A DNA stretch of 64,000 bases from Argyresthia goedartella (lineage: Eukaryota; Arthropoda; Insecta; Lepidoptera; Argyresthiidae): contig OX463835.1 in NCBI GenBank assembly GCA_949825045.1, positions 18,493,201 to 18,557,200 on the forward strand, read 5' to 3'. The stretch's first letter is position 1. Each line of letters starts with the position of its first letter. The position numbers were made by a program, and so were the translations under genes. The notes under the pieces were generated by a model. It made no database searches. It saw only the letters and a list, made by a program, of their open reading frames with translations, and was not told the DNA's origin. Below, in pieces: positions 10,270-20,315 of this stretch.

Positions 10270-12415
10270 TTAAACCTGGTTTTTTTGGGGAAACTTAAGT
10301 GGATAGCGCCTTGTAAGTTTGCACAATTCAATTACATATAGAGCAGTGATTGTGTGAATTTTCAACTCTCTAAAAGACTCTCTACAAGACTCCATGCTAG
10401 AGCCTATGTTGTTTAAAATGCGGATGGCTCTCTTCTGCAAGATAAAGATTCTATTTATATCGACGCTACCTCCCCAAACAGCCAAACCGTAAAGCACTCT
10501 TGACTGAAAGAAGGCAAAGTAGGCTTGCAAGGCTGCTTTCTTTGAAGCAATTTTAATAAGGGATCTTAAAGCATAACAGAAACTACTGCATTTGCCAACC
10601 AATTTGTCTACATGTCTCATCCAGTTTAGGTTACTGTCCGTGTAGATTCCCAGAAATTTTACATAAGAAGCAGATTCAATTTCTTCGTCCCTTATTTTTA
10701 TGCTGAGTTGTGGTACTTGGGTGTTGTAGTTTCTGAAATGAATCAATTTCGTTTTACCTACGTTTGTGTTTAGGTTAAGACTGTCAAACCATTCTATAAT
10801 GCCATTTATTGAGTTATTTATTGTATTTGATAGGTTTTCATGATTGCCTCTACTGAACTTAAAGAAAACAGAGACATCGTCAGCGAACATTATAATTTTG
10901 TTTGAAGTATGCAAGGGAAGGTCGTTGACGTATAATAGGAATAAAATCGGGCCTAGTATTGACCCTTGAGGGACTCCAACCTTAATTTCTTCACAGTTCG
11001 ACTCAACTTCACGGAGCACTCCACTTTCATCAATAGTAGGTAACGCAACAAATTGAGACCGGCCGCTAAGATAGGACACGAACCAATCACTCACTATCCC
11101 CCTAACACCATATCTATTCAGAATATTTATTAAAGCATCGTGATTAACATGGTCGAAGGCCTTTGATAAGTCAAGAAGGACTGTTATTATATTATCATTA
11201 TTATCAAGTGCTTCTCCTATAAAGTCCGTCATTTCGAAGATGGCGTCTATTGTCGACATATCCTTTTGAAAACCAAATTGTTCTTTTGCTAGTATTTTTT
11301 CAGAGCACAGGAATTTTCGTAACTGATCAGCCATTATTTTCTCGAACAGTTTTGAAATTATGGAGAGCAAGGAAATTGGTCTATATTTAGCAACATCAAG
11401 CTTGTCATCCGACTTGTGTATTGGTTTTACTCGCGCCTTTTTTAGTTTGTCTGGGAAAACTCCTCCACTTAAGGATCTATTAATTAAGAAAAGAAGGGGG
11501 TCATGTATAGCCTTGGCTATTGACTTAATAACCATAGATGACACCCCATGATTTTTTATTTTTCAGACTTACTATCTTTTTTGTTAATTTAAAACTATCG
11601 ACGGGTTTGACAAACATAGAGGATTGATTAAATCTAGGCAATTTTAAGTTTGATTGTACGTTTTTGCTAGTACATGTGTTTATAAAGTAAGTGTTAAAAT
11701 TATTGGCTGCATCCTGGTTATTGAATGCCACTTTCGAATTAGTATTATTAGTCAAACCGGTGTAATCTCTAGTCTCTAGATGTTTTTTCCCAGAGATGTG
11801 CGTATTTATCAATTTCCAAGTAGCTTTAACTTTGTCGTTTGAATTTATTATAATTTTCTCATTATACTTTTGTTTTGCTAGTTGGATTACCTGGCCTAAT
11901 AAAGTTGAATACCTTTTGTAATGAGTGGAATCAGTTTCACATTTAGTAACTTTGGACTTTATAAATAGATCCCGTTTTGTTTCACACGACTTTTTGATTC
12001 CCGGTGTTAACCAATTTTTATTATTTTTGTTTGTGTCCCCTCTAACTTTAATTAACGGGCAACAGATCTCAAAGGCTTCTGTTAGCTTATCATGAAAATA
12101 GTCAAAACATTTATTGTAGTCTTTTTCATTATACACCTCGTCCCATGACATTTGAAGTAACTGCGTCGACAGCTTATGAAGGTTTGTTTCCTTTAGATCT
12201 CTTACTAACTTATAATATTTAGAATTATCCTTTTTTACTGATATATTAAGGGAAGCATACTGAAGGGTATGGTCTGATAAGCCCAACTCTACAACACCCG
12301 ACTTGTTTAAATCTACATTTGAAATTATATTATCTATGCAGGTCCGACTATGATCGGTGATACGAGTTGGTTCAGTTATAAATGGCTTCATACAATGAGA
12401 CTTTATCAATCGACA
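10270..12415 (-). pseudogene. LINE ORF2: end of endonuclease, linker, reverse transcriptase
   Basis: The 5' end is truncated within the endonuclease; TEPTRITDHS and a GLSDH block remain. The linker carries NWLTPGIKKS and leads to a CR1/Jockey-type RT with KYRPISLLS, LLDLSKAFDHVNHD, GVPQGSILGP and the catalytic FADDVSVFF. The C-terminal region has LQKRAIRI. The reading frame shifts near 11540, between two otherwise open frames (12424 to 11525, and 11544 to 10270). The remaining 3' UTR covers 9638-10269. In life this protein nicks DNA and reverse-transcribes its own RNA. This copy is dead because the endonuclease is missing and the frame is broken. Confidence 0.85.
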
Positions 12416-13406
12416 TCTTCTCAACTCTAAAGGTTGGAAGTGTGCCTAGATAAGCACTGATTGCATCTAGTAGACCTGTGTTAAGTCTAGTGTTAGTCAC
12501 GTTTTCGAAGAAAGCGTCTCCTGTAATTCCTTGAGAATTCAGTAGAACTACTATCTCTTCCTTGCGTGCTATGCACTGACCCAAGTATCCACTTAGTGCC
12601 CTCGTTGCTGCTCTGGCTGCTGGTACTGGTCCGAATGTCGGGACTGGTACCGGTACGACTCCTCCTGCAATAGCCATTAGCGTGTCCCCTACAATTCCTA
12701 AACTCGGGATTTCCTCGTATAGATTGTGGGATGCAACGTCTATAGCTGCTGAAAAGTAGCCTGTTTTGTTTACCGCCGTTGTGACTGGTAAAACATGGTC
12801 ACTCAAGAACACAGATTTTCCTGTTTTGTCTTTGTAGTTACCAATGCTGCTGATGTACGCAGCGATGGGATAGGGTACGTTGTACTCCTTATCCTTGAAC
12901 GATCCTAGAAAGTCAACTTCTGTTTGAGTAAGTTGCGTTCTGGCGTTCTTGCCTTTCACATCGATCAGTCGTGCCCATAGCAATGATGTTGAGTAATACA
13001 TCAGCATCTCCTTGGTCATCGTCTTGTTCAATTGTGTGGCATCGGGAACATAGTTTGCATAGACTCTCTCGACTATATCGGGTAATCTTGCAAAACTTGG
13101 CGTAATCTGCTCGTGCACCGTGAGCTCTCTACATGGTGATTCCGGGCTGAAAATCGCATCGTCTAGTAAAGACGTGTTCTTTTGAGCGGTCGGTTTATTA
13201 CCTGCTTCGATGTCTCTTGGTGGTGGAAGCGAATTCGCTTTCGGTCCTCGTTGTTTGTCCGGCTTTGGTTGGTCTTTCTGAATCTTCCTATCTCCTTTCT
13301 TAGTCTTTCCAACTAGATCGGGATTGAATAGTTCTGGTGGACCTTTGTAGCCTGGTGAGATCTTCTTGATCTCTTCTGGGGTCATAACTCTTCTGTTATC
13401 CGCCAT
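12416..13406 (-). CDS. Unidentified capsid-like protein, probable endogenous RNA-virus sequence (about 330 aa, 3' truncated)
   Basis: The ATG at 13406 opens an uninterrupted minus-strand frame. The first 85 or so residues are Lys/Pro-rich and probably disordered. The remainder looks globular, with a helix-rich block (MTKEMLMYYSTSLLWARLI), a TEVDFLGSF segment, then Ala/Gly/Pro-rich stretches ending near TRALSGYLGQ...GTLPTFRV. Beyond about 12416 the frame continues only into LINE sequence read out of frame, so the true C-terminus is missing. No LINE, LTR or DNA-transposon motif is present. A 57-bp leader rich in CAA precedes the ATG, and there is no intron. Together with the LINE fusion this suggests a copied viral RNA. 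Partiti-like capsids are my first guess, but I cannot confirm it. A captured cellular mRNA or an atypical LINE ORF1 are the alternatives. Confidence 0.5.
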
Positions 13407-13463
13407 TTTGTTGTTGTTGTCAGTTTTCCTCGATAGCATACAGCGTAGGTTAAAACAGACCCC
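13407..13463 (-). promoter_or_regulatory. CAA-repeat leader of the virus-like ORF
   Basis: Read on the minus strand, the 57 bp before the ATG end in ACTGACAACAACAACAAA. CAA-rich unstructured leaders are common 5' of viral coding regions. The upstream edge coincides with the junction to LINE DNA, consistent with the 5' end of the copied RNA. Confidence 0.5.
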
Positions 13464-14594
13464 GCCCAAATGGTGTAACTGGAGGTGGAGTAGGATTTAA
13501 CGTACGTAGAGGCCTTCATATTCGTAAAAAGCCTTACCCACCATCCAAATTAGAGCAGATGTGGCTCGAAGTAGCTCTCCCAAGGGTGGGGCGAATGGCG
13601 GTTGGCACTGCCTACAGACCTGAGGGTGTCCCGAGCGGTGACGCAATTGACGCTCTCAGCGAGTCTCTGACAATGTTTGGCAGTTGTGATCATCTGTGCA
13701 TAATGACTGATTTCAATATTAACTTGAAAGAGCCAAACAAAACCCCAGCACCAGAATTTATCTCGTTTCTTACCCAGAATGATTTATCTCAAATAGTCAC
13801 AGAGCCAACGAGGGTCACTGAAGATACAGCCACACTCTTGGACTTAATGATAACAGATTCCCCCTCACTATTTAAGACTATATCGGTTCATCACAATGTG
13901 GCACTAAGTGACCATTCACTGGTAATCGTGGAATTAGATATAAAAAAGCCCATAGAAAAGTCCCAATACATTTCCAAGCGATCTTTGGCTAAAATAGACG
14001 ATGAGAGTTTTTACATGGACTTGCAAGCACTATCATGGTCTGACGTCATGAGGATATCGGACTTCAATGACATTGATTATTTTAATGGGCTTCTCATCAA
14101 CTTATCGACAAACACGCACCACTGAGAAGGATTCGGGTAAAACATAAACCTCGTCCATGGTTGACAGACGTCATCAAGATAATGATGAAACTCTGGGACG
14201 AGGCTTGGAAAAAGGCACTATCAACTAAACTAGAATCTCACAAACAACAGTTCCGAGATCTGCGTAATTTAGTTAATAGCGCAATCAAAAGGGAAAAGAC
14301 AGCATATTTTTCATTCTTGGTGAATAATAATATTAATAACCCAACAAAAATGTGGAAAAATTTTAAGCAACTCTCTAAAATGGGTAAACCTACATTACAA
14401 TTTATACCTAAACACCTTAATGACGCCAACAAAATTAATTCCTTCTTCATCAATACTCCGGGAAATGCCACGGTGGACAACGAGACTTTAAACTTCTTCA
14501 AAACTAATAAATACACTGAAAATATTTTTTGTATGAAGGGCTGCACAGAGAGTTACGTTTACAAAATAATAGCTTCAGTAGACTAATGCGTAGT
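13464..14594 (+). pseudogene. LINE ORF2: endonuclease C-terminal half and linker
   Basis: This continues the fragment at 9440-9620. It starts with GGGVGFNVRRGL and is followed by GTAYRP, MTDFNIN (equivalent to the GDFN motif), EPTRVTEDTATLLDLM and ALSDHSLV, so it includes the catalytic Asp and His of the endonuclease. After a stop at 14123-14125 the linker continues at about 14130-14586 with RPWLTDVIKIM and FINTPGNATVDNETLNFF. It is cut at about 14594 by the second minus-strand insertion. One stop lies between two open frames of 188 and 141 codons. The MTDFN in place of GDFN may weaken catalysis. Confidence 0.8.
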
Positions 14595-14858
14595 CATAGT
14601 CATAGTAGTCATAGTCATAGTACTTTATTACTGTAGATATTTACATATACTTAGCAAACGTCATTTTTTGCCTCTTCTCTACATTGGACCACTGTGGGAG
14701 AAGAAGGGCGTAGAAACTCCCACAGATTGATTTTTAGATCTCTTTTAGAAATAGGTTGTGCTTAACTAATACAAGTATGAAAAAAATAATTGTTATGATT
14801 AATAAGCAGGAATAAATAATTACAAAACTATTAACAGCAAGGTCTGTGTTGAGCCAGA

Positions 14859-16312
14859 TTAACCCCATACAGTCCTGTCATTTAAGTAATCTTGAACATT
14901 GTAATATCCCTTTTTCGAAAAAGTCGCTTTAACATGCTTTTTAAATTGCTCAAATGGCAATTTCAAAATCTCCAGAGGTATCCTATTGTAGTAGAGAATG
15001 CACTGACCCTTGCAAGAATTGCTAACCTTCGCGAGTCTAAAACGGGGCGCACATAGTCTGTGTTTATTTCTTAGGTTAACATTACAGCTATCGCTAAGTT
15101 TGGAAAATGTTGTAAGGTTCTTGCGTACATACATTATATTTTCGAAAATAAATTGACTAGCTACTGTTAGTATGTCAATTTCTTTAAAAAGCTCTCTTAA
15201 GGAGTCTGTTCGTTTTAAATTATAAATTGCTCGAATAGCTCTTTTCTGTAAAATAAAAATAGTTTGAATATCCGCTGCTTTCCCCCACAACAAGATACCA
15301 TAGGACATCACACTATGAAAGTAACTAAAATATACTAGCCTAGATGTAGCCACATCCGTGCTTTGTCTGATGTTCCTAACAGCGTAAGCCGCAGAACTTA
15401 ATTTACCAGCCAATTTATCTATGTGGGGTCCCCACTGCAATTTGCTATCAATGGTTATTCCAAGAAACTTCGTATCATTTACCAATTCTAACGTGCTGTT
15501 GTCTAACACCAAACTGGTCTCAACTTGCCTGACATTTGGAAGTGAGAATTTGATACACTTGGTTTTACCAGCGTTTAACAATAAATTATTAACTGTGAAC
15601 CAATTCAAGGTTAAAGACAATACACCATTAACATCATCAAAATCTCCTTTTTGTCTTTCAATTTTGAAGACCATTGAAGTATCATCAGCAAACAACACTA
15701 TGTCAGTTAATTTCTCCACCATGAAAGGCAGATCATTAATATATACCAGGAATAAGAAAGGGCCTAATATGGAAGCTTGTGGAACGCCAATTTTAACACC
15801 CGATCCATCAGATTTTACGCCGTTAACTTCTGCCTTTTGAATTCTATTGCTTAGGTATGATCTTAGTAGATCCAATGCTTTATTTCTAACTCCGTATGAT
15901 TTAATTTAATTAATAGCGTATTATGATCAACACAATCAACCGCCTTCGACAGGTCGCAAAAAACTCCGATAGCATCCTGTGCGGCCTCCCATGCAGAATA
16001 AATATGAGATACAAGGGTAATACCTGCATCCGTAGTCGATTTACCCCTAGTGAAACCATATTGTTTAGCGTGGAGTTGCTTTGTACGGTTGAAGTGTGAG
16101 AGCATTTGATTGAGTATAATCTTTTCAAATATTTTACTTAGTGTTGGAAGAACAGATATTGGTCTGAAATTTGAAGGATCGCCCTTATCTCCCGACTTGA
16201 ACAGAGGTATCAGTTTACTGTGTTTCATGAGGTCTGGAAAAGCCCCATCGTCAACACATTTATTGAATATATAAGCTAAGTGTAATGTAATAGAGGCCCA
16301 AATCCTGCACCT
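14859..16312 (-). pseudogene. LINE reverse transcriptase, truncated 5'
   Basis: The minus-strand frame starts within the LINE at LHLAYIFNKC and continues through SNFRPISVLPTLSKIFEKI and QYGFTRGKSTTDA. After a frame shift near 15865 it continues with DLLRSYLSNR, GVPQASILGP and LFADDTSMVF (catalytic FADD), then FLGITIDSKLQW and FILQKRAIRAIYN, to a stop at 14859. It is CR1-group-like, and its 3' tail matches fragments at 42855-42948 and 55327-55613, so this family is repeated in the locus. No endonuclease remains, and the copy is inactive. Confidence 0.85.
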
Positions 16313-17475
16313 ACTTTGTCGGAGAACAACAGAGTTTTTCTCTGAGCACATATTTTGGTAGCTGGCGGTACACGAGTGGAGGTGAGTGGCGGGACACACA
16401 TGTTGGAGTGCGGTTTGATGCACGTGGCGGCGGTTGGCGCGGCATTCGCGGCAGCGAGCGTCGCAACGTGCGCAACGGCGAACGGCGCGGCCCTCGGGGC
16501 AGCTTGCGGCATGACACACGCCTCAGCAGGGACAGCAAGCAGCGCGGTGCTCGCGCTGTTGAGCTGCGAGGTGCCTCCTCGTCGACGACGGCGACGCTGT
16601 TTTTTGGTTGGGGCAGCGGTGGACGCTGCAACACTCTCGTTGAGGGGGGTCGAGACCAAAGTTAGTGATGTGGGCTCGTCCTCCTTGCTGGTCTCATTCT
16701 CCTCATTCTCAATTAGAATGCCCACCAATTCCGCATTCTGGCGTTGTAGCTGAACTAACTCAGACGTCGCGGCTCTGAGTTCTGCTAACTCACTTTGCTC
16801 CTTGGCATAACATTGTAGTGTATTTGCTAGCAGGTCATATAGATGCTGGATTTCTACTCGGGCATGTTGAAGGTCCGACTCTAAACCTAAATTTTTTCCC
16901 CGGAGCTCTTGCATTAAGGATATTCTTAATATTCCGTTTGATTGCCGTTTCAAGGCTAATTTCAGTAGTTTTATATTACCTCTAGTTTTCTTCATGAATT
17001 TATTTAATTTAAAATATTTTTTAATTTTTCTGCTGCTTGTCTGCATGGCTTGAACAATAGTGCTTAGGTTGGCTACTTCTAGTTCTTGTTGGATAGAGGT
17101 AATGTGGCGAGATTCATTGTAGTCTTTTTCTATGCACATATCAGTCAACTTCAAGTTTGCCTCATTGAGTTGGTATTGGAGGAATTTACTGCGGTCACAG
17201 GCAGAAGCAAGGTCAGTGCGCAGGGTGTCAAAAGATTCCACAAGTTTTTCCAATCTTTGAATCTCATTTTGCGACTCCTCGTGTGTTTCTCGCAAAGTAG
17301 ACACACTATCTCTAAGCTGTGAGTTCTTGGCTTTCAAGCTTTTTATCTCAAAGTCATTTTCATTGCGCTCTTCCAATAGCCTTTGGTTTAACTCCTCTGC
17401 GTCAGTGAGTTGTTGCTGGAGTTTAGAAATACGCTGATCTGCGTGCATTTTCCGCGTAGTAATGTTGGATGCCAT
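16313..17475 (-). CDS. Coiled-coil protein fused to LINE sequence (about 385 aa of its own)
   Basis: The frame opens at ATG 17475 (MASNITTRKMHADQRI). Residues 10-120 and 190-260 show heptad-type Leu/Glu/Lys patterns, with a basic KIKKYFKLNKFMKKT segment between them. Then come a Glu-rich stretch, a KKQRRRRRRGG cluster, and an Ala/Pro/Thr-rich, low-complexity C-terminus that is markedly GC-rich compared with its surroundings. The last residues run into LINE sequence out of frame. A coiled coil followed by a basic patch fits an RNA-binding LINE ORF1. Captured cellular or phage-like coiled-coil proteins are alternatives. No CCHC or RRM domain is visible. Just upstream on the minus strand is a pyrimidine tract ending CAG, two bases before the ATG, resembling a splice acceptor. 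Confidence 0.5.
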
Positions 17476-18277
17476 GCCTGGAAATAAAATAAAAAAGAAT
17501 GGGTGCTCTGAACAAAATTAAAATAAAACAGAAGGAATAAAGACTTGCAGCTAGTAGCTGTAGTACTGATATGATAGTTCCTAATTCCCTATATAGCTAT
17601 TCTACGTCAAAGTCAACAAGTTTCAATTAAACTATTACAAGTAAATATAGGTTAACAGTATACATTTCCTGAACTAATGAAAGTTATACTTATTATCTAA
17701 CAATTTTAGTCGTTTTGCAAGTGTTGTGATGATCAGCTGTGAAGTGAGTACCTAATATGTCTCTAGAATCACCTACAAGCTTACACTATATTCACACTAA
17801 TTGCCAAGGTCTAACCTATCAGTGCACTTGTGTATATCGTGTAATAAAAATGAGTGAACAGCTAGTTTTATCGTCAAAAGTACTTCCACAGATTGTCAAG
17901 TGCTTAGAGACAAAACAAAGACGCTGCGGTGTGAGGATGGACGTTTCTCACAATAGTGAGAGTTGAGCAGTATGTAGTGTATAAGTATATAGTTAAGTTC
18001 AAGTCATATACTTGTAAAATATGAATAAGCAAATATAAAAACAATACTCCCCGGGGTTTTTCCGTTGGCAGTTTGAAATTTCCTTTGTCTTTCGGTCCGT
18101 GATCGATTATTTTATCACAATTACAATTCTGACCACATTTAGCACTGGCACACTTTGGTTGACTTAACAAACACTTAAATTAACACTATTTTCACAAATA
18201 GACGAATTAAAACAAATTAATTTAGTTAAAATACAGCACAGCTGTTTTTGACGTGTGCGGTCCGATAAATTCGGTCA
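17476..18277 (-). other. Noncoding 5' portion of the second chimera
   Basis: AT-rich. It contains the splice-acceptor-like tract at 17478-17500 and, around 18120-18150 (minus), a short Cys-rich run (KCASAKCGQNCNCDK) without an upstream ATG. It could be a LINE 5' UTR or an unspliced host 5' region. I cannot decide. Confidence 0.35.
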
Positions 18278-19859
18278 GGTCATGATAGTTTAACCGAAAA
18301 AATGATCAGGATGACTTTATCTGTGACTCTACCAGTAATTACTCATATCATAAATAGATCTATTAATTCAAGTGTTTTTCCAAATTCTTGGAAAGTAGCA
18401 AGAATCAAACCTATACCCAAAAATAGTGCCATTGAAGAGTTCAAAGACTTGCGGCCGATAAGTATTTTGCCGATGTTATGGAAAATCTTAGAAAGGGTAG
18501 TATGTCGACAGCTTACTGATTACCTTGCATCAGAAAATATCCTCCTAGCTGTCCAATCTGGTTTTCGTGGTGGTCTTGGCACAGATACAGCTCTCGCGTG
18601 CATGACAGATGATATCATATCAGCCTCTGACTCTGGGGAAGGCAGTATACTTGTTTTGCTAGACTTTGTAAGAGCCTTCGACTGTAAAAACACTGAACTT
18701 CTTTTGGAAAAAATGACGTACTACGGAGTATCAGCAGCTTCGTGCGAGTGGTTTGAGACTTATCTTACCGGTCGTAGGCAGTATGTAGAGATCGACAATG
18801 AAGATGGAAGTCTAGCGCAGTCAGACATAGCTTTAGTCACGCGCGGTTGCCCCCAAGGCTCAATACTTAGTCCTTGGCTTTTTATTTTGTACACTGCTGA
18901 CCTTGTCGAAAGGATACCAAATTGCAAGGTTCATCTATATGCGGATGATACTCAACTCTATCACTCTTTCAACTCACGTAATACAGTAGAGGCGGTTAAG
19001 AAAATGAACGAGGACGTTGAACGTAATTTTTGGGTGGTCGGAGGAAAACACGTTGGTTCTTAACCCGCAAAAATCAAAATTCTTAGTTCTGGGTACGAAA
19101 CACCAACGTGATTCAATTGTGGAACGGCATCCGCGCATACAAATCAATGGTGAAGATATTGAAAGAGTGATGTCAGCTAGGAATCTTGGTTTGATGGTGG
19201 ATGGTGATCTGCGGTTCGAACAACACGTACAGCTGAAAATTAGAAACGCATTTTATAGGTTAAAAGTTTTGTACACCATTAGAGACTTTCTAACTGAAAC
19301 AGTGCGTGTACTACTGACAGAAAGCCTAGTCCTTTCACTTTTTAATTTTGGTGTATATGGCCCAAGACTGTTCACTAAAACTGAACGCGCTATTCAACGT
19401 GTCCAAAATGCTTGCATCCGTTTCTGTTTTGGAATACCAAAACGTAATTTTATAACTCCAATACTCAACCAAAAAAACATTTTAAAGATGTCTGCACGCA
19501 GAAAGCTACATATGGCTGGTCTGGTACATAAAATACTTAACAACAAAACCCCAACATAGATATGTTGGGGTTTTGTGTAAGTTTAAAGTGGTAAGTTTAT
19601 CCCATAGATATGGGATAAACTTACCACTTTAAAAAAGTCTCAAAAATATTGCACTAAAGGTACTTTACAAAACAAATTAACAATTCCGAAACACAAGACT
19701 GCTGGTTTCAAAGGCAGCTTCAAGTATGCGGCCTCAAAAATTTGGAACGACTTGCCCCCTCCTCTTCGTAGCAAGATGTCGGTGCTCACTTTTAAACAAA
19801 AACTGCGTCAGCAGCTTCTTGAAAATGAAATGACCGACTCAGCACAATATTATAGGTAG
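18278..19859 (+). pseudogene. LINE ORF2 reverse transcriptase and C-terminus (plus-strand LINE)
   Basis: Contains MIRMTLSV, DLRPISILPMLWKILERV, VLLDFVRAFD, RGCPQGSILSPW and the catalytic YADDTQLY. A frame shift occurs near 19020-19060. The second frame continues with NTLVLNPQKSKFLVLG, then ARNLGLMVDGDLRF and RVQNACIRFCFG. The double-hairpin insertion at 19559-19608 interrupts it. The C-terminal codons resume after it (KLTTLKKSQKYC...FKQKLRQQLLENEM) and end at a stop at 19857-19859. Third and last block of the LINE that starts at 9440. Confidence 0.85.
19543..19633. repeat. Double-hairpin scar inside LINE coding sequence
   Basis: Two perfect inverted repeats are separated by five bases. The arms are 19543-19558 / 19561-19576 (16 bp, loop GA) and 19582-19606 / 19609-19633 (25 bp, loop GA). 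Removing the inner half-arms and one loop rejoins the LINE reading frame. The expected codon pair at the join (Tyr-Leu, TAT CTA) would place TC where GA now stands. This is the same architecture as 204-286. Confidence 0.85.
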
Positions 19860-20315
19860 TGTTTAGTGATCTCATAAACTGTTTTTAATTTTTATTTTTT
19901 CTAAACGTCTGTTTGTTTGCTGTCCTGTAATAATTAATAATTATTATGTGATCCAATACAAGGAACGTCTGATAGATGGATTGATTGCCTCATTAGTGTA
20001 TGGTCAGCACTGGTATTGCACCGGGCGGAAAACCACAAAGCTTAATACCTACTGTGTCATTTTATTAATTTTATTGTTTTGTTTTGTTACTTTTTTCGTT
20101 ATTACTGTTATATTTCTTTTTTTTATCAATTATCTTTTCCAGGTAAGGTCTGAAAACCAGCGCTGTGAGCTAGAACATGTTTGTACTACTCACAGCAAAC
20201 GCTAAGACCGTCCCTTTTTGGCCCTTATATACTACTGTACCATGTAACTGTATTTCTATGTATTTTTTTAAGGCAAAATAAAAGATTTATATTCTATTCT
20301 ATTCTATTCTTATAA
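19860..20315 (+). other. LINE 3' UTR and (ATTCT)n tail
   Basis: No coding sequence. It ends with an AATAAAAG signal at about 20276 and a short array of ATTCT units (about 20292-20315), the kind of microsatellite tail used by several CR1-group LINEs. Confidence 0.7.

Larger units (their letters stand above)
9621..13463 (-). mobile_element. Chimeric retro-insertion: virus-like ORF fused to a LINE 3' half
   Basis: On the minus strand the unit reads: leader (13463-13407), capsid-like ORF (13406-about 12416), then the LINE from the end of the endonuclease through the reverse transcriptase, a 3' UTR and a poly(A) tail (the T run near 9621-9637). It interrupts the plus-strand LINE endonuclease, with a few bases of shared sequence (ACCC) at both ends. 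The structure fits a LINE reverse transcriptase that jumped from LINE RNA to another RNA and copied it to its 5' end. Confidence 0.65.
14595..18277 (-). mobile_element. Second chimeric insertion: coiled-coil ORF joined to a LINE 3' half
   Basis: On the minus strand: 0.8 kb of noncoding DNA (18277-17476), a 399-codon coiled-coil frame (17475-about 16313), then LINE reverse transcriptase (16312-14859), 3' UTR and a short-repeat tail (TAGTCA-like units, 14595-14621). The insertion splits the plus-strand LINE just before its RT; codons resume at 18278 with GHDSLTEKMIRM. The endonuclease is absent. Either an ORF1-ORF2 internal deletion or template switching from another RNA would explain this. Confidence 0.6.
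9440..20315 (+). mobile_element. Plus-strand LINE interrupted by two minus-strand insertions
   Basis: Three plus-strand blocks are collinear parts of one non-LTR ORF2: 9440-9620 (endonuclease start), 13464-14594 (endonuclease end and linker) and 18278-19859 (reverse transcriptase and C-terminus). A 3' UTR and an (ATTCT)n tail near 20290-20315 follow. Codons on either side of each insertion join sensibly. The clade looks CR1-group-like from the RT motifs and the short-repeat tail instead of poly(A). Confidence 0.8.

Noticed and set aside
17904..18170. Cys-rich short frame resembling a metallothionein
   Set aside because: No ATG before the Cys run, only five Cys in a short stretch, and no similarity in the remainder.
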